Shown here in pieces: positions 36,847-45,491 of a stretch of 64,000 nucleotides of DNA. The DNA comes from Rikenellaceae bacterium (GTDB lineage: Bacteria; Bacteroidota; Bacteroidia; Bacteroidales; Rikenellaceae): contig SUZI01000003.1 in the NCBI GenBank assembly GCA_015060005.1, positions 81,532 through 145,531 of the forward strand, read 5' to 3'. Below the pieces are notes generated by a model. It did not search any database. It worked only from the letters and a program-made list of their open reading frames with translations, and was not told the origin of the DNA. The number at the start of each line of letters is the position of its first letter. Within the stretch, counting starts at the first letter, position 1. The translations under genes were made by a program, and so were the position numbers.

Positions 36847-39800
36847 TTATCTCTGCCCTCTTTGAGCGTGCTTGATGGAGTCCTGCTGTGCCTCGACACG
36901 ACGACGCTCGGCACGTCGCAGCTGACGCTGCTGCTTACGCGTAAGGAGAGCTGTCGTATCGTAAGGCTCTCCATTCTCCATAGCCTCTAAAGCGGCATCA
37001 CGAGCCTCACGACGACGCTTACTCATAAAGCGGTCGCTGACACGTCGCTTCAGGTCTGCCCAATTGTTGAAGTCCTCCTTATAGTAGATACCAAGACCCG
37101 TCTCCTGCAAACCCTGGTTCTCATCGAAACGGTCGATAGTCTGGGTAAAGCCCCTCAGCTTAAGCGTTCCCGCCTGGTCGATAAGCCAGGTGATATATGC
37201 CTCGCCCATAAAGTTCGACATATTGGAGTTGGCAGCCATCTTATTGTCGACCATATAGTTACCTTCCAACTCAACCAACAAGCGGTTGTTGACCAGGCTC
37301 TTCGAGAAGCCGAAATCAATCTCATCGCTCGTAAGCTCGGAGCGTGGGCGGTAACGCAGCACGATATTATAATCATCGCTCGAGAGCCAATTGCTCAGCT
37401 GGTTGGACAAGAGCTCGAAGCCTGTCATAGCAGAGGCATTAGCACCCATACTCGACGAGGTGCTCTGGTCGGAGTAGAAGCTACCGCTGACAAGCAGATA
37501 CATAAACTGAGTAGCGATAGACTGCTGATTATTCAACAAGTTGGCTACCGCAGCCTGAATCTCGGCATCGGCATTAGGCACCTTGATATCGAACAGCACA
37601 TTAGGATTACTCAACCTATCGGTGAGGTTGATGATACACTCCACAGGCACTGCACGTGTAACATTATCAAGCGTAGTAGATGCCAACAGAGGCTGCAACG
37701 ACGCTCGGAGCTTATACACCGCATTGATATCCAGACGAGCATCCATAGGCTGTCCTGTCCACTGTATGGTAGAGCCATCCTCAATCTCAAAGAGCTTATT
37801 GACGATATTCTGCAACGTGAAGAGGTAGCTACCCTCCGAGATACGATAGTCGCCATACATCGTAAAGACATTATCGCGTGGCACGATATGCAGATTGAGT
37901 GTACCCGAGCCTCGAGCTTTGATGATATCGCCCACAGTAGGGTCGATAACGAGCTGTGCTTCGGTATTGGTATTAGCCTCGAGCTCGATATTAATCTCCA
38001 TATTGCTTGCAGCCGATGATGCAGGGCGGTTACGACGCTCAAACATCATTCGCTTACGCACAAGATAGTTCATCGTATCGCTACGCACACCCTCACGCTC
38101 GAAGATGACAAAGTCGGCTGTCGAGACATCGGACTTACCCGACAGAGGCATATAGAAGTGCGAGTCGCCCTCGGTAGAGCCCGAGATATCGAGACGTGTG
38201 CCACTCTTGCTGCCGGTGATAGCTGCCACACCCGAGGCGTAAATCTTGCCATAGAAGAGGTCGTTGTCGCGTTGAGTGGTGTTGAGCACTATCATCTTAT
38301 GTGGTCGCACCTCAACATTAAACGAGACATTAGAGAGGTGTTGCAGGCTCACATCCATCTGATACTCGCCCACATTATTCTCCTCATCGTAGACCTTAAC
38401 GCCCTTGGCAATGAGGTGGTTATCCTTGACAGCGATATGAGCCTCGGGGGCATTATACCGCACGCGAGTGAAGTCTACCATAGTGGAGAGCTCCTTAATC
38501 TTAACATCGCCATTGAGGCTTGCCTCACGTCCCCTGCCCTGGATAGTCAAATCAGCCCGAACCGTACCTTCCGTAGAGCATACCACACCTCGCAGCAGAG
38601 AGTCGAGCATCGAAAGTGGGATGTTGTCGAAGACGCCCTTAGCAAAATATCTCTTCGATGAAGGGGCGAAGAAGCCCGTAACGACATCGCTCTCGGTACG
38701 CATATTACGCAACACAACCCTCGCACGATTCTCCCTGAAATCCCATCGAGAGTCGAGCTTCATAGGGGCGACAGCAACATCATTAACCGAGATATCGTCG
38801 AAATCAATATCGGCAGTAAACTCGCCCAAATCCAGCACGGCCTTCATCGAAGCCTCGCCATTACCACTACCCTTGACGTGGTAGCCCATACGCTCGACAA
38901 TGGTAGTGAAAGGTGTAAGGCTGAAGTCCCGCAGCTGCAACGTCAGCGAGTCCGAAGGGCTATACGACGCAACGCCATTGAGGTGCAGCTGCTGCTCACC
39001 ACTGCTGACAACGAAGTTCTGCACATCGATACGCATAGAGTCCATAACAACCCTACTGCTATGGATATCCCACGTCTTACCACCCTTACGAATCTTGGTA
39101 GGCAGGACATCGACCGTAAGCATACGTCGCTGCGACTCGTTATAACCCAGCTGAGCAAGCAGATTGACCGAAGCGGCAAGGGAGTCGCGGCGAGAGTTAG
39201 ACATAGCCGAGAGCTCCACCTTATCGTTCTTCGCTCCCGCAACAACCGAGAGGCTCGGCAGCTTCAAGAAGCCCGTATAGAAGTCGTTGGTCTGGACATA
39301 CATAGCCAACGAATCGCCCTCGTTGCGGACATTGACATTGACCTTCGTAGTAAGGAAATGACGTTGCTCATTCTCGATAAAGTCGGAGTTGAGCTGCAAC
39401 GATATGAGGTTGATACTTGGATTTATCAGGAAGGTGAGATTGGTGCGTGGTCCGACCTTCCAGCCATCGGCAAAGGTGCTGAGCAGAGGGTCGATATTCT
39501 TCACCGTAAGGTTCAGACGCGAATAGCCATCCTCGTCAAGCACCACACTCTTACGTGTGAAACTTGGCAGGCCTGGCAGATATTTATGCATAGCCTCACG
39601 CAGGTAGCCCATAACCTCGGCGTAACTTGTAGGACCGATAAACGAGGCATCCAGGAACTCCGAGCCGAGAATCAGCTCACGATACTCGCCTACATTCTGT
39701 GCATTGAGCGAGACATCGGACTGAGTGGTGAGCTTAGAGTCGTTATAGCGATAAGTAGCACCTCGCTCAACAACGACACTACCATTTATATCATCCAAAG

Positions 39801-41487
39801 TCTTACCGATAGCGAACATATCCGCCTGGAGAGAGAGCTGCGAGAGCGAGTCCTGATGATTGAAGTTCATCGCACGCAGGTCGGCGTGCTCGACATCGAG
39901 CTCGACATCGTAGATAGATTGCTCGCCATTCATATCGACCTTACCGTCGAGCGAGAGCCTAAGTGCTGCATCATCGCTACGCACACTACCGATGAAACTC
40001 TTGTTTATCACGTTGCCTCGGATAGCTATCTGCTGATAGTTGTAGGCATTGAAGCCAACAGCCGCCACATCGCCATCCACCGCTCCGACCAACATATCGT
40101 TAGCCACACGACCGTGGAAGTCGGCACGAGCAGTCAACATACCCAAGCTGCGGAGACCGAGCAGAGCTCCTATATTCATCTGCTGCACATCGGCAGAGGC
40201 TGTAAGCGACGACTCGCGACGGTCGTTGTCGTCAATAGGCTGCAACTGCTTACGTGCGGAGAGCTTGGCACCGCCGATAGCAGTCTTGAGGTCAGCCTCG
40301 GTAACAAAAGAGTATAAACCACCGCTGAACGTACCCGAGAGGTCTATCCTGCCGGCACGCTCTACCATAGCGAGCACATTCTCGGGCAGAGCCTTATGTG
40401 AGATACCCGTGAACAGAGCCTCAGCGTCGGCACGGTTGGTTGTAAGATGGCGTAAATCGAGCTCGGCGATAGTATTCTTCACATCGGGCAGACCCTTCAA
40501 ATTAACACGACCACTCAGAGAGCTACGCTCGCCAAACTCGGCGTGTTTGACGTTGACATTAAGGTCGATGACACGACCATCAAACTCAATATCGGCATTA
40601 TTCAAGCCACTCTTCCAGCTACGCATCTTGGGCGAGAAGTAGGCTACATCGTCGCTCGTAACGTGGCTACGATTGACCACGCCCAGCATATCGACACTTG
40701 TGATGAAGTATTTATATTTGGTCCAATCCTCAGCCTTGAGCAACAGATGTTCAACATTGAGTTCCGACTCCTCGGTACGCACATACATATCGCGGAGGTC
40801 GACAACACCCTTATCTATATGAAACCTGCCCGACATAGACTTCACATCGAAGCCACTCTGCTCGCGTCCCACAAAATTTGATACCACGCCCTCGACAACA
40901 GTGCCTTGCAGGTGGAAATGCTCGACATCTGCCGAGATATTGTCGATACGCATATTGCCATAGTCTACGCCATATTCGGGGTTGCGATGCTCCAGACGCT
41001 CGATGACAAGATATAAATCTTCGATGCGGACATCCTCGACATTTACAGCAAAAGGCTTCTTGTTTTTCTTCTTCTTACTCAGCTTATCCAACACCTGCTT
41101 GACATTCATCACACCCTCGGGTGTCTCACGCAGGAAGAGGCGTGTACCGACAATAGCTCCGTCGGAGAGGACTATGCCGTTACCCGTATTACTCTTGATG
41201 AAATTGGACAAAGAGGTCTTCACGAGGCTGGCATAGAGGAGGGTATCCTGTTGCAAATCCTCGACATAGAAGTCCTCGACACTGACATTTCCCAGAAAAT
41301 CAATCCGCACGTGGCCTACATCGACCTTCACGCCGGTGTTGTCAGCCAAAGTGGTGGTCAACTTGTCGACAAGCATATTCTGCACTACGGGCAACTCAAT
41401 GACGACAGCCACCAACATAGGAAAGAATATCAGCAACAAAACCGTTGCCGATATGATATTTCCCAATATTTTTGTAACTTTGCCCAT
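36847..41487 (-). CDS. tamB: TamB-domain outer-membrane assembly/lipid-transport protein
   Basis: 1546 residues. An N-terminal membrane anchor (about 8-30) is followed by a very long repetitive beta-rich region, the AsmA/TamB-like groove, and a C-terminal TamB (DUF490) domain with the typical late section (PNADAEIQAAVANLLNN... SNWLSSDDYNIVLRYRPR). Such proteins bridge the periplasm and help outer-membrane protein or phospholipid transport. No tamA (Omp85) gene is adjacent. It heads the unit with exbB-exbD-tonB. Confidence 0.9.
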   Translation of the reverse strand: MGKVTKILGNIISATVLLLIFFPMLVAVVIELPVVQNMLVDKLTTTLADNTGVKVDVGHVRIDFLGNVSVEDFYVEDLQQDTLLYASLVKTSLSNFIKSNTGNGIVLSDGAIVGTRLFLRETPEGVMNVKQVLDKLSKKKKNKKPFAVNVEDVRIEDLYLVIERLEHRNPEYGVDYGNMRIDNISADVEHFHLQGTVVEGVVSNFVGREQSGFDVKSMSGRFHIDKGVVDLRDMYVRTEESELNVEHLLLKAEDWTKYKYFITSVDMLGVVNRSHVTSDDVAYFSPKMRSWKSGLNNADIEFDGRVIDLNVNVKHAEFGERSSLSGRVNLKGLPDVKNTIAELDLRHLTTNRADAEALFTGISHKALPENVLAMVERAGRIDLSGTFSGGLYSFVTEADLKTAIGGAKLSARKQLQPIDDNDRRESSLTASADVQQMNIGALLGLRSLGMLTARADFHGRVANDMLVGAVDGDVAAVGFNAYNYQQIAIRGNVINKSFIGSVRSDDAALRLSLDGKVDMNGEQSIYDVELDVEHADLRAMNFNHQDSLSQLSLQADMFAIGKTLDDINGSVVVERGATYRYNDSKLTTQSDVSLNAQNVGEYRELILGSEFLDASFIGPTSYAEVMGYLREAMHKYLPGLPSFTRKSVVLDEDGYSRLNLTVKNIDPLLSTFADGWKVGPRTNLTFLINPSINLISLQLNSDFIENEQRHFLTTKVNVNVRNEGDSLAMYVQTNDFYTGFLKLPSLSVVAGAKNDKVELSAMSNSRRDSLAASVNLLAQLGYNESQRRMLTVDVLPTKIRKGGKTWDIHSSRVVMDSMRIDVQNFVVSSGEQQLHLNGVASYSPSDSLTLQLRDFSLTPFTTIVERMGYHVKGSGNGEASMKAVLDLGEFTADIDFDDISVNDVAVAPMKLDSRWDFRENRARVVLRNMRTESDVVTGFFAPSSKRYFAKGVFDNIPLSMLDSLLRGVVCSTEGTVRADLTIQGRGREASLNGDVKIKELSTMVDFTRVRYNAPEAHIAVKDNHLIAKGVKVYDEENNVGEYQMDVSLQHLSNVSFNVEVRPHKMIVLNTTQRDNDLFYGKIYASGVAAITGSKSGTRLDISGSTEGDSHFYMPLSGKSDVSTADFVIFEREGVRSDTMNYLVRKRMMFERRNRPASSAASNMEINIELEANTNTEAQLVIDPTVGDIIKARGSGTLNLHIVPRDNVFTMYGDYRISEGSYLFTLQNIVNKLFEIEDGSTIQWTGQPMDARLDINAVYKLRASLQPLLASTTLDNVTRAVPVECIINLTDRLSNPNVLFDIKVPNADAEIQAAVANLLNNQQSIATQFMYLLVSGSFYSDQSTSSSMGANASAMTGFELLSNQLSNWLSSDDYNIVLRYRPRSELTSDEIDFGFSKSLVNNRLLVELEGNYMVDNKMAANSNMSNFMGEAYITWLIDQAGTLKLRGFTQTIDRFDENQGLQETGLGIYYKEDFNNWADLKRRVSDRFMSKRRREARDAALEAMENGEPYDTTALLTRKQQRQLRRAERRRVEAQQDSIKHAQRGQR

Positions 41488-41508
41488 AGCTTTTTGATAA
41501 ATAACTTA

Positions 41509-41516
41509 CAAATATA
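41509..41516 (-). promoter_or_regulatory. Promoter -7 box for the tamB operon
   Basis: TATATTTG on the minus strand, 22 bp before the tamB start. Just upstream is a perfect 10-bp inverted repeat (41521-41530 with 41534-41543, loop AAA) between tamB and tsaD. Confidence 0.6.
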
Positions 41517-41558
41517 GAACTTTTTCTATTAAAAATAGAAAAAACTCACTACAAAATT

Positions 41559-42587
41559 ATGGATATTACAATCCTCGGCATAGAATCTTCGTGCGATGAC
41601 ACCTCGGCGGCAGTCATCCGTGGCACGACACTACTATCGAATGTCATTGCCTCTCAGGCTGTTCACATCAAATATGGCGGCGTGATACCCGAGCTCGCCT
41701 CGCGTGCCCACCAGCAGAATATAATACCGGTGGTCGACACCGCCCTGAAGGATGCCGGCGTGGATATCGACAAGATTGATGCCATCGCCTTCACTCGCGG
41801 ACCAGGTTTGTTGGGCTCGCTCCTTGTAGGTACATCGTTCACCAAAGGTCTGGCACTCTCGCACAACATCCCGATGGTCGAGGTCAACCATCTGCAAGGA
41901 CATATACTCTCGCATTTTATCGACCTTCCCGACCGCGAACTGCCACACCCAGAGTTTCCATTTCTGTGTCTGTTGGTGAGTGGCGGACATACGCAGATTG
42001 TGAAGGTCAACTCGCCATTAGAAATGGAGATTATAGGCTCAACGATAGACGACGCAGCAGGCGAGGCTTTCGACAAGTGTGCAAAGGTTATGGGGCTACC
42101 CTACCCTGGTGGACCCGTCATCGACCGATTGGCAAAGGAGGGCGACGCCAAGGCTTTTGACTTTGCCAAACCCCACGTTAAGGGCGAATTCGACTACTCA
42201 TTCTCGGGACTCAAGACATCGTTCCTCTATACGTTGCGTGATAGAGTCAAGGAGGATGCCGACTTTGTCGAGAAGAACAAAGCCGACTTGTGTGCTTCGC
42301 TCCAGAAGACCATTATTGACATCTTGTTAGATAAGCTCATCAAGGCTTCCAAGAAGTTAGGTATCAAGGATATAGCTATTGCCGGTGGCGTGTCAGCCAA
42401 CTCGGGACTACGCGAAGCTATTGCCGAGGCAGGTCGTCGTCGCGGCTGGCGAACATTTATCCCCGAGCTGAAGTTCACAACCGACAACGCAGCGATGATT
42501 GCCATATCAGGCTACTATCGTTATCAGCAAGGTATGCTCTCGGGAATGGACGTCTCACCCGTAGCACGTTTGGAGGAGATTTTATAG
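41559..42587 (+). CDS. tsaD: tRNA N6-threonylcarbamoyladenosine transferase subunit TsaD
   Basis: 342 residues, ASKHA-fold enzyme that transfers threonylcarbamoyl to A37 of ANN-decoding tRNAs. Metal-binding histidines are in VNHLQGHILSHF. The ATP-binding motifs ESSCDDTSAAV, SGGHTQIV and GGVSANSGLR are all present. Length is normal. Essential in most bacteria. It is divergent from tamB. Confidence 0.97.
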   Translation: MDITILGIESSCDDTSAAVIRGTTLLSNVIASQAVHIKYGGVIPELASRAHQQNIIPVVDTALKDAGVDIDKIDAIAFTRGPGLLGSLLVGTSFTKGLALSHNIPMVEVNHLQGHILSHFIDLPDRELPHPEFPFLCLLVSGGHTQIVKVNSPLEMEIIGSTIDDAAGEAFDKCAKVMGLPYPGGPVIDRLAKEGDAKAFDFAKPHVKGEFDYSFSGLKTSFLYTLRDRVKEDADFVEKNKADLCASLQKTIIDILLDKLIKASKKLGIKDIAIAGGVSANSGLREAIAEAGRRRGWRTFIPELKFTTDNAAMIAISGYYRYQQGMLSGMDVSPVARLEEIL

Positions 42588-42606
42588 GAGAACGGCAGGA
42601 TGTTAT

Positions 42607-42648
42607 ACGACAAATGGGAACGAGTGTTCGTTCCCATTTGTCGTTTAT
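42607..42648 (+). terminator. Terminator of tsaD
   Basis: A 17-bp perfect stem (42607-42623 with 42628-42644, loop GTGT) containing ACGACAAATGGGAA, followed by TTAT. The stem is strong but the T run is weak. Confidence 0.78.
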
Positions 42649-42650
42649 AT

Positions 42651-42856
42651 GCAAGGCTCGCGAAGAGAGAGAAACCGCAGTTTACTTGACGTAAATGAGG
42701 ATTTTCTCACAAGCACAACGCAGCAATCTTCGTTCTGCCAAAACTCAAAAATCGTATAGGGCGGAGAGTGCAAGGCTCGCGAAGAGAGAAAAACCGCAGT
42801 TTACTTGACGTAAATGAGGATTTTTCTCACAAGCACAACGCAGCAATCTTCGTTCT
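42651..42856. repeat. 86-bp direct repeat pair, palindromic family locus B
   Basis: 42651-42736 and 42770-42856 are nearly identical; they differ by one substitution and one inserted T. Each contains the family palindrome (42669-42708 and 42786-42828): GAGAAACCGCAGTTTAC, a 4-nt loop, then GTAAATGAGGATTTTCTC. They lie between the tsaD terminator and the 3' end of the S24 repressor gene. No gene is seen. Confidence 0.88.
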
Positions 42857-42865
42857 ATACGGTTT

Positions 42866-43540
42866 TTACCTAAGGGAGTTCATACGAATACTCGCCTTCA
42901 CCAACGCAATAGCACGTATACGACTCATCTCTATATCCTTATCGGCGTGGTGGGGATTTTGACTAACGAGCTTAACATAACCCTCACGGTCCGACTTCTG
43001 GATATACTTAACGGTTATATACTCCTCACCATCCAAATCTATCGAGAGCAGGTACATATCACCCCAGAAAATACTATCTAAATCCTGCAACTGCTTGTAC
43101 AGCACGATGTCGCCGCTCTTCAAAAGCGGATACATCGAGTCACCAACGATATAGATAGCACCATCACATTTAGGGAGATTGGGGATGTGGATGTAGTTGA
43201 TAGGTGTCGTCTCCTCCTTCTCGTTGAACAGAGGCACAAGTCCCGCAGTACCCTCTATCGAATAGAGAGGTACCGACTGCATAGGCAGTGAGTTGTCGGT
43301 ACGCAAACGGAAAGGAGTAAAATCGGGTTCAGAATTGAACATCTGACCATTACCGCTCTCCAACCATTCGGGGTTAACGTTCAAATCCTGAACAAGAACA
43401 TTTTTGTTTCTTGTAGAGAGTCCGCTCTTGCCGGTCTCAATCATCGAGAGGGCTGCCTTACCTATTCCAAAGTGCTGAGCTAATTGCTCTTGCGTCATTT
43501 TAAGCTCTTTTCTTATAAGCTTAACTCTATCGCCAATCAT
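42866..43540 (-). CDS. XRE/S24 phage-type repressor
   Basis: 224 residues. An HTH_3/XRE domain (about 2-58; RVKLIRKELKMTQEQLAQHF... ALSMIETGKS) is joined to a LexA-like S24 peptidase domain. The catalytic Ser is in VGDSMYP (S135) and the Lys in ITVKYI (K178), so self-cleavage is possible, as in SOS-controlled prophage repressors. The ATG at 43540 is used; the longest frame starts with a TTG at 43576. It is divergent from the acidic-protein/terminase pair and probably controls it. Confidence 0.88.
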   Translation of the reverse strand: MIGDRVKLIRKELKMTQEQLAQHFGIGKAALSMIETGKSGLSTRNKNVLVQDLNVNPEWLESGNGQMFNSEPDFTPFRLRTDNSLPMQSVPLYSIEGTAGLVPLFNEKEETTPINYIHIPNLPKCDGAIYIVGDSMYPLLKSGDIVLYKQLQDLDSIFWGDMYLLSIDLDGEEYITVKYIQKSDREGYVKLVSQNPHHADKDIEMSRIRAIALVKASIRMNSLR

Positions 43541-43567
43541 AGTGTTATAAATATTATTTATGTAAAT

Positions 43568-43640
43568 TTTGTTCAAAAACTATTGACAAAGTTCAATTGC
43601 TAAACTATATTTGCATCGTAAAAGTTAAGGCAAAGTTAAG
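43568..43640 (+). promoter_or_regulatory. Phage-type promoter with repeated operator-like motifs
   Basis: TTG (43583-43585), a 20-bp spacer and TATATTTG (43606-43613) form a full promoter toward the terminase. Four copies of a motif close to AAAGTTMAR lie around it: TTTGTTCAA (43568-43576), AAAGTTCAA (43588-43596), AAAGTTAAG (43621-43629) and AAAGTTAAG (43632-43640). They are candidates for the S24 repressor's operators. Binding is inferred. Confidence 0.55.
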
Positions 43641-43693
43641 CAATTTATTACAAACAACCAAATATTTTTCAAGAAATTTAATCTAAATCAATT

Positions 43694-43987
43694 ATGTACG
43701 ACGTTTCATTTGAACTTTATGATCATCTGCTCGACCTATTATGCTATGAGATAGGCAGTAAGGGTTACTACTCGGGAGTAATAGATTTTTCGTTCGACGG
43801 AATGGAGTGTTCGCTCCACCTCGCAGCGGTAACATACCACAGCACCGACCACGCAGCCGGAGAGAAGTGGACTTACCTGAGCGATATTGTCCCTGTATGG
43901 TGGGAGTTTCACACCTACGACGAAGAGGGCGAAGAGGCTCTCAACAACTTTTCATTCAACGAATTACGCGAACTACTTAAAGACTAA
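43694..43987 (+). CDS. Small acidic protein of the phage-derived island
   Basis: 97 residues, no signal peptide or membrane segment, rich in Asp, Glu, Tyr and Trp (LSDIVPVWWEFHTYDEEGEEALN). It is unrecognised. It lies 5 bp before the terminase, downstream of the shared promoter, so it is likely part of that small operon. It might be a DNA mimic, anti-repressor or terminase partner; nothing in the sequence settles this. Confidence 0.65.
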   Translation: MYDVSFELYDHLLDLLCYEIGSKGYYSGVIDFSFDGMECSLHLAAVTYHSTDHAAGEKWTYLSDIVPVWWEFHTYDEEGEEALNNFSFNELRELLKD

Positions 43988-43992
43988 AAACT

Positions 43993-45432
43993 ATGGCAAC
44001 AACCTCGACTCCAAAGCGACATCGCACACCCCATTTTACTCGATTTGCCGAGCAGCTATACCCATTCCTCGACATACGCGAGTTCCACAAGACATACTAC
44101 CGGCTGTTAGAACTATTCGCACGTGGCAAGATACGCCGACTAATGGTATCGATGCCGCCCCAACACGGAAAGAGCATAGGGGCAAGCACCCTGCTACCCG
44201 CCTATATGCTCGGTCTTAATCCCGACCAACGCATAGCAATAGCATCCTACTCGGGCACATTAGCCAACAAATTCAACCGACGTGTGCAACGAATAATCGA
44301 GAGCCGTGAATATGGCGATATATTTCCCGAGACACGCATCAAGACAGGTGGCAAACCACCACAATATCTGCGTACATCCGACGAGGTGGAGATTATAGAA
44401 CACGAAGGAGGGTTGCTCTCGGTGGGCAGAGAGGGCTCACTGACAGGTAACCGAGTAGATTGTTTCATACTTGACGACCTGTATAAAGATGCAATGGAGG
44501 CAAACTCGCCACTCATACGCGAGAACTGCTGGGAGTGGTACACGTCGGTAGTCAAGACTCGTATGCACAACACATCGAGCGAGCTGATAGTATTCACACG
44601 CTGGCACGAGGACGACCTGATAGGAACTCTGCGTCGCAAGGAGCGATGCGTAGATTTCCGCTCGTGGAAGGACATAAAACAGCTGTCGGGCTCGGATTGG
44701 TTGGCACTAAACTTCGAGGCTCTGAAGACAGGCTCGCCCACAGAGATTGACCCACGACGTGAGGGGCAGGCACTATGGCCCGAGCGACAGAGCGAAGCCC
44801 TACTCAAGCAGAAACGACAGCTCGATGCACTACAATTTGAGTGTATGTATCAAGGCAGACCATCGCCTCGCGGAGGGTTGCTCTATGGCGATGGTTTCAC
44901 CACATACGACACCCTGCCGACAGATATCGTACGACGCTCAAACTACACCGATACCGCCGATATGGGCGACGACTATCTCTGTTCGATGAGCTACGCGGTG
45001 GATACCGATGGGATAGTATACATAACGGATGTGGTATACTCACGCGAGCCGATGGAGGTAACCGAAGAGTTGGTAGCCAAGATGCTCGTAGAGAGTAACA
45101 CACGTTCGGCACTCATCGAGAGCAACAACGGAGGTCGTGGATTTGCTCGTGCGGTGCAGCGGCTTGCTCCGAAAGTAAAGATTGACTGGTTTCATCAGAG
45201 TGGCAACAAAGAGGCACGAATACTATCGAACTCCGCCACAGCACAACATATCATCCGCTTTCCTGTCGACTGGCAGAGACGCTGGACAGAGCTATATACC
45301 CACCTTACGACATACCGCCGAGAGTTCCGTTCCAACCGCTGGCACGACGCAGCCGACGTGATAAGCGGCATAGTAGAGAATGAGGGATTCGCAGACGAGG
45401 ATGGCCGCGTGAGACATATAGAGTTTCGTTAA
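43993..45432 (+). CDS. Phage terminase large subunit (orphan)
   Basis: 479 residues. The ATPase half has Walker A PPQHGKS (55-61), Walker B CFILDD (157-162) and the coupling stretch FTRWHEDDLIG. The nuclease half has acidic sites in TDTADMGDDY, LIESNNGG and WHDAADVISG, so both activities appear intact. Terminases cut and package phage DNA, yet no portal, capsid, small terminase, integrase or tail gene lies nearby. It is either a decayed prophage remnant, part of a satellite, or domesticated. Codon use looks like the surrounding genes. Confidence 0.88.
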   Translation: MATTSTPKRHRTPHFTRFAEQLYPFLDIREFHKTYYRLLELFARGKIRRLMVSMPPQHGKSIGASTLLPAYMLGLNPDQRIAIASYSGTLANKFNRRVQRIIESREYGDIFPETRIKTGGKPPQYLRTSDEVEIIEHEGGLLSVGREGSLTGNRVDCFILDDLYKDAMEANSPLIRENCWEWYTSVVKTRMHNTSSELIVFTRWHEDDLIGTLRRKERCVDFRSWKDIKQLSGSDWLALNFEALKTGSPTEIDPRREGQALWPERQSEALLKQKRQLDALQFECMYQGRPSPRGGLLYGDGFTTYDTLPTDIVRRSNYTDTADMGDDYLCSMSYAVDTDGIVYITDVVYSREPMEVTEELVAKMLVESNTRSALIESNNGGRGFARAVQRLAPKVKIDWFHQSGNKEARILSNSATAQHIIRFPVDWQRRWTELYTHLTTYRREFRSNRWHDAADVISGIVENEGFADEDGRVRHIEFR

Positions 45433-45471
45433 TAGAAATGGTCGTTTCCTCTCGGAACGACCATTTCTATT
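45431..45471. terminator. Bidirectional terminator between terminase and OMP receptor
   Basis: A 16-bp perfect stem (45431-45446 with 45456-45471), with GAAATGGTCGTT on one arm. It overlaps the terminase stop codon and is flanked by short T/A runs. Confidence 0.8.
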
Positions 45472-45491
45472 ACATAATATATAAACTGTTA

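Noticed and set aside
42768..42962. Plus-strand frame across repeat locus B
   Set aside because: It runs through the duplicated repeat and antisense into the S24 repressor.
43540..43576. TTG start extending the S24 repressor by 12 residues
   Set aside because: The HTH domain starts normally at the ATG at 43540, and the extension would cover operator-like motifs.
42866..45432. Complete prophage
   Set aside because: Only repressor, one unknown small gene and TerL are present; tsaD and the OMP receptor border it on either side.
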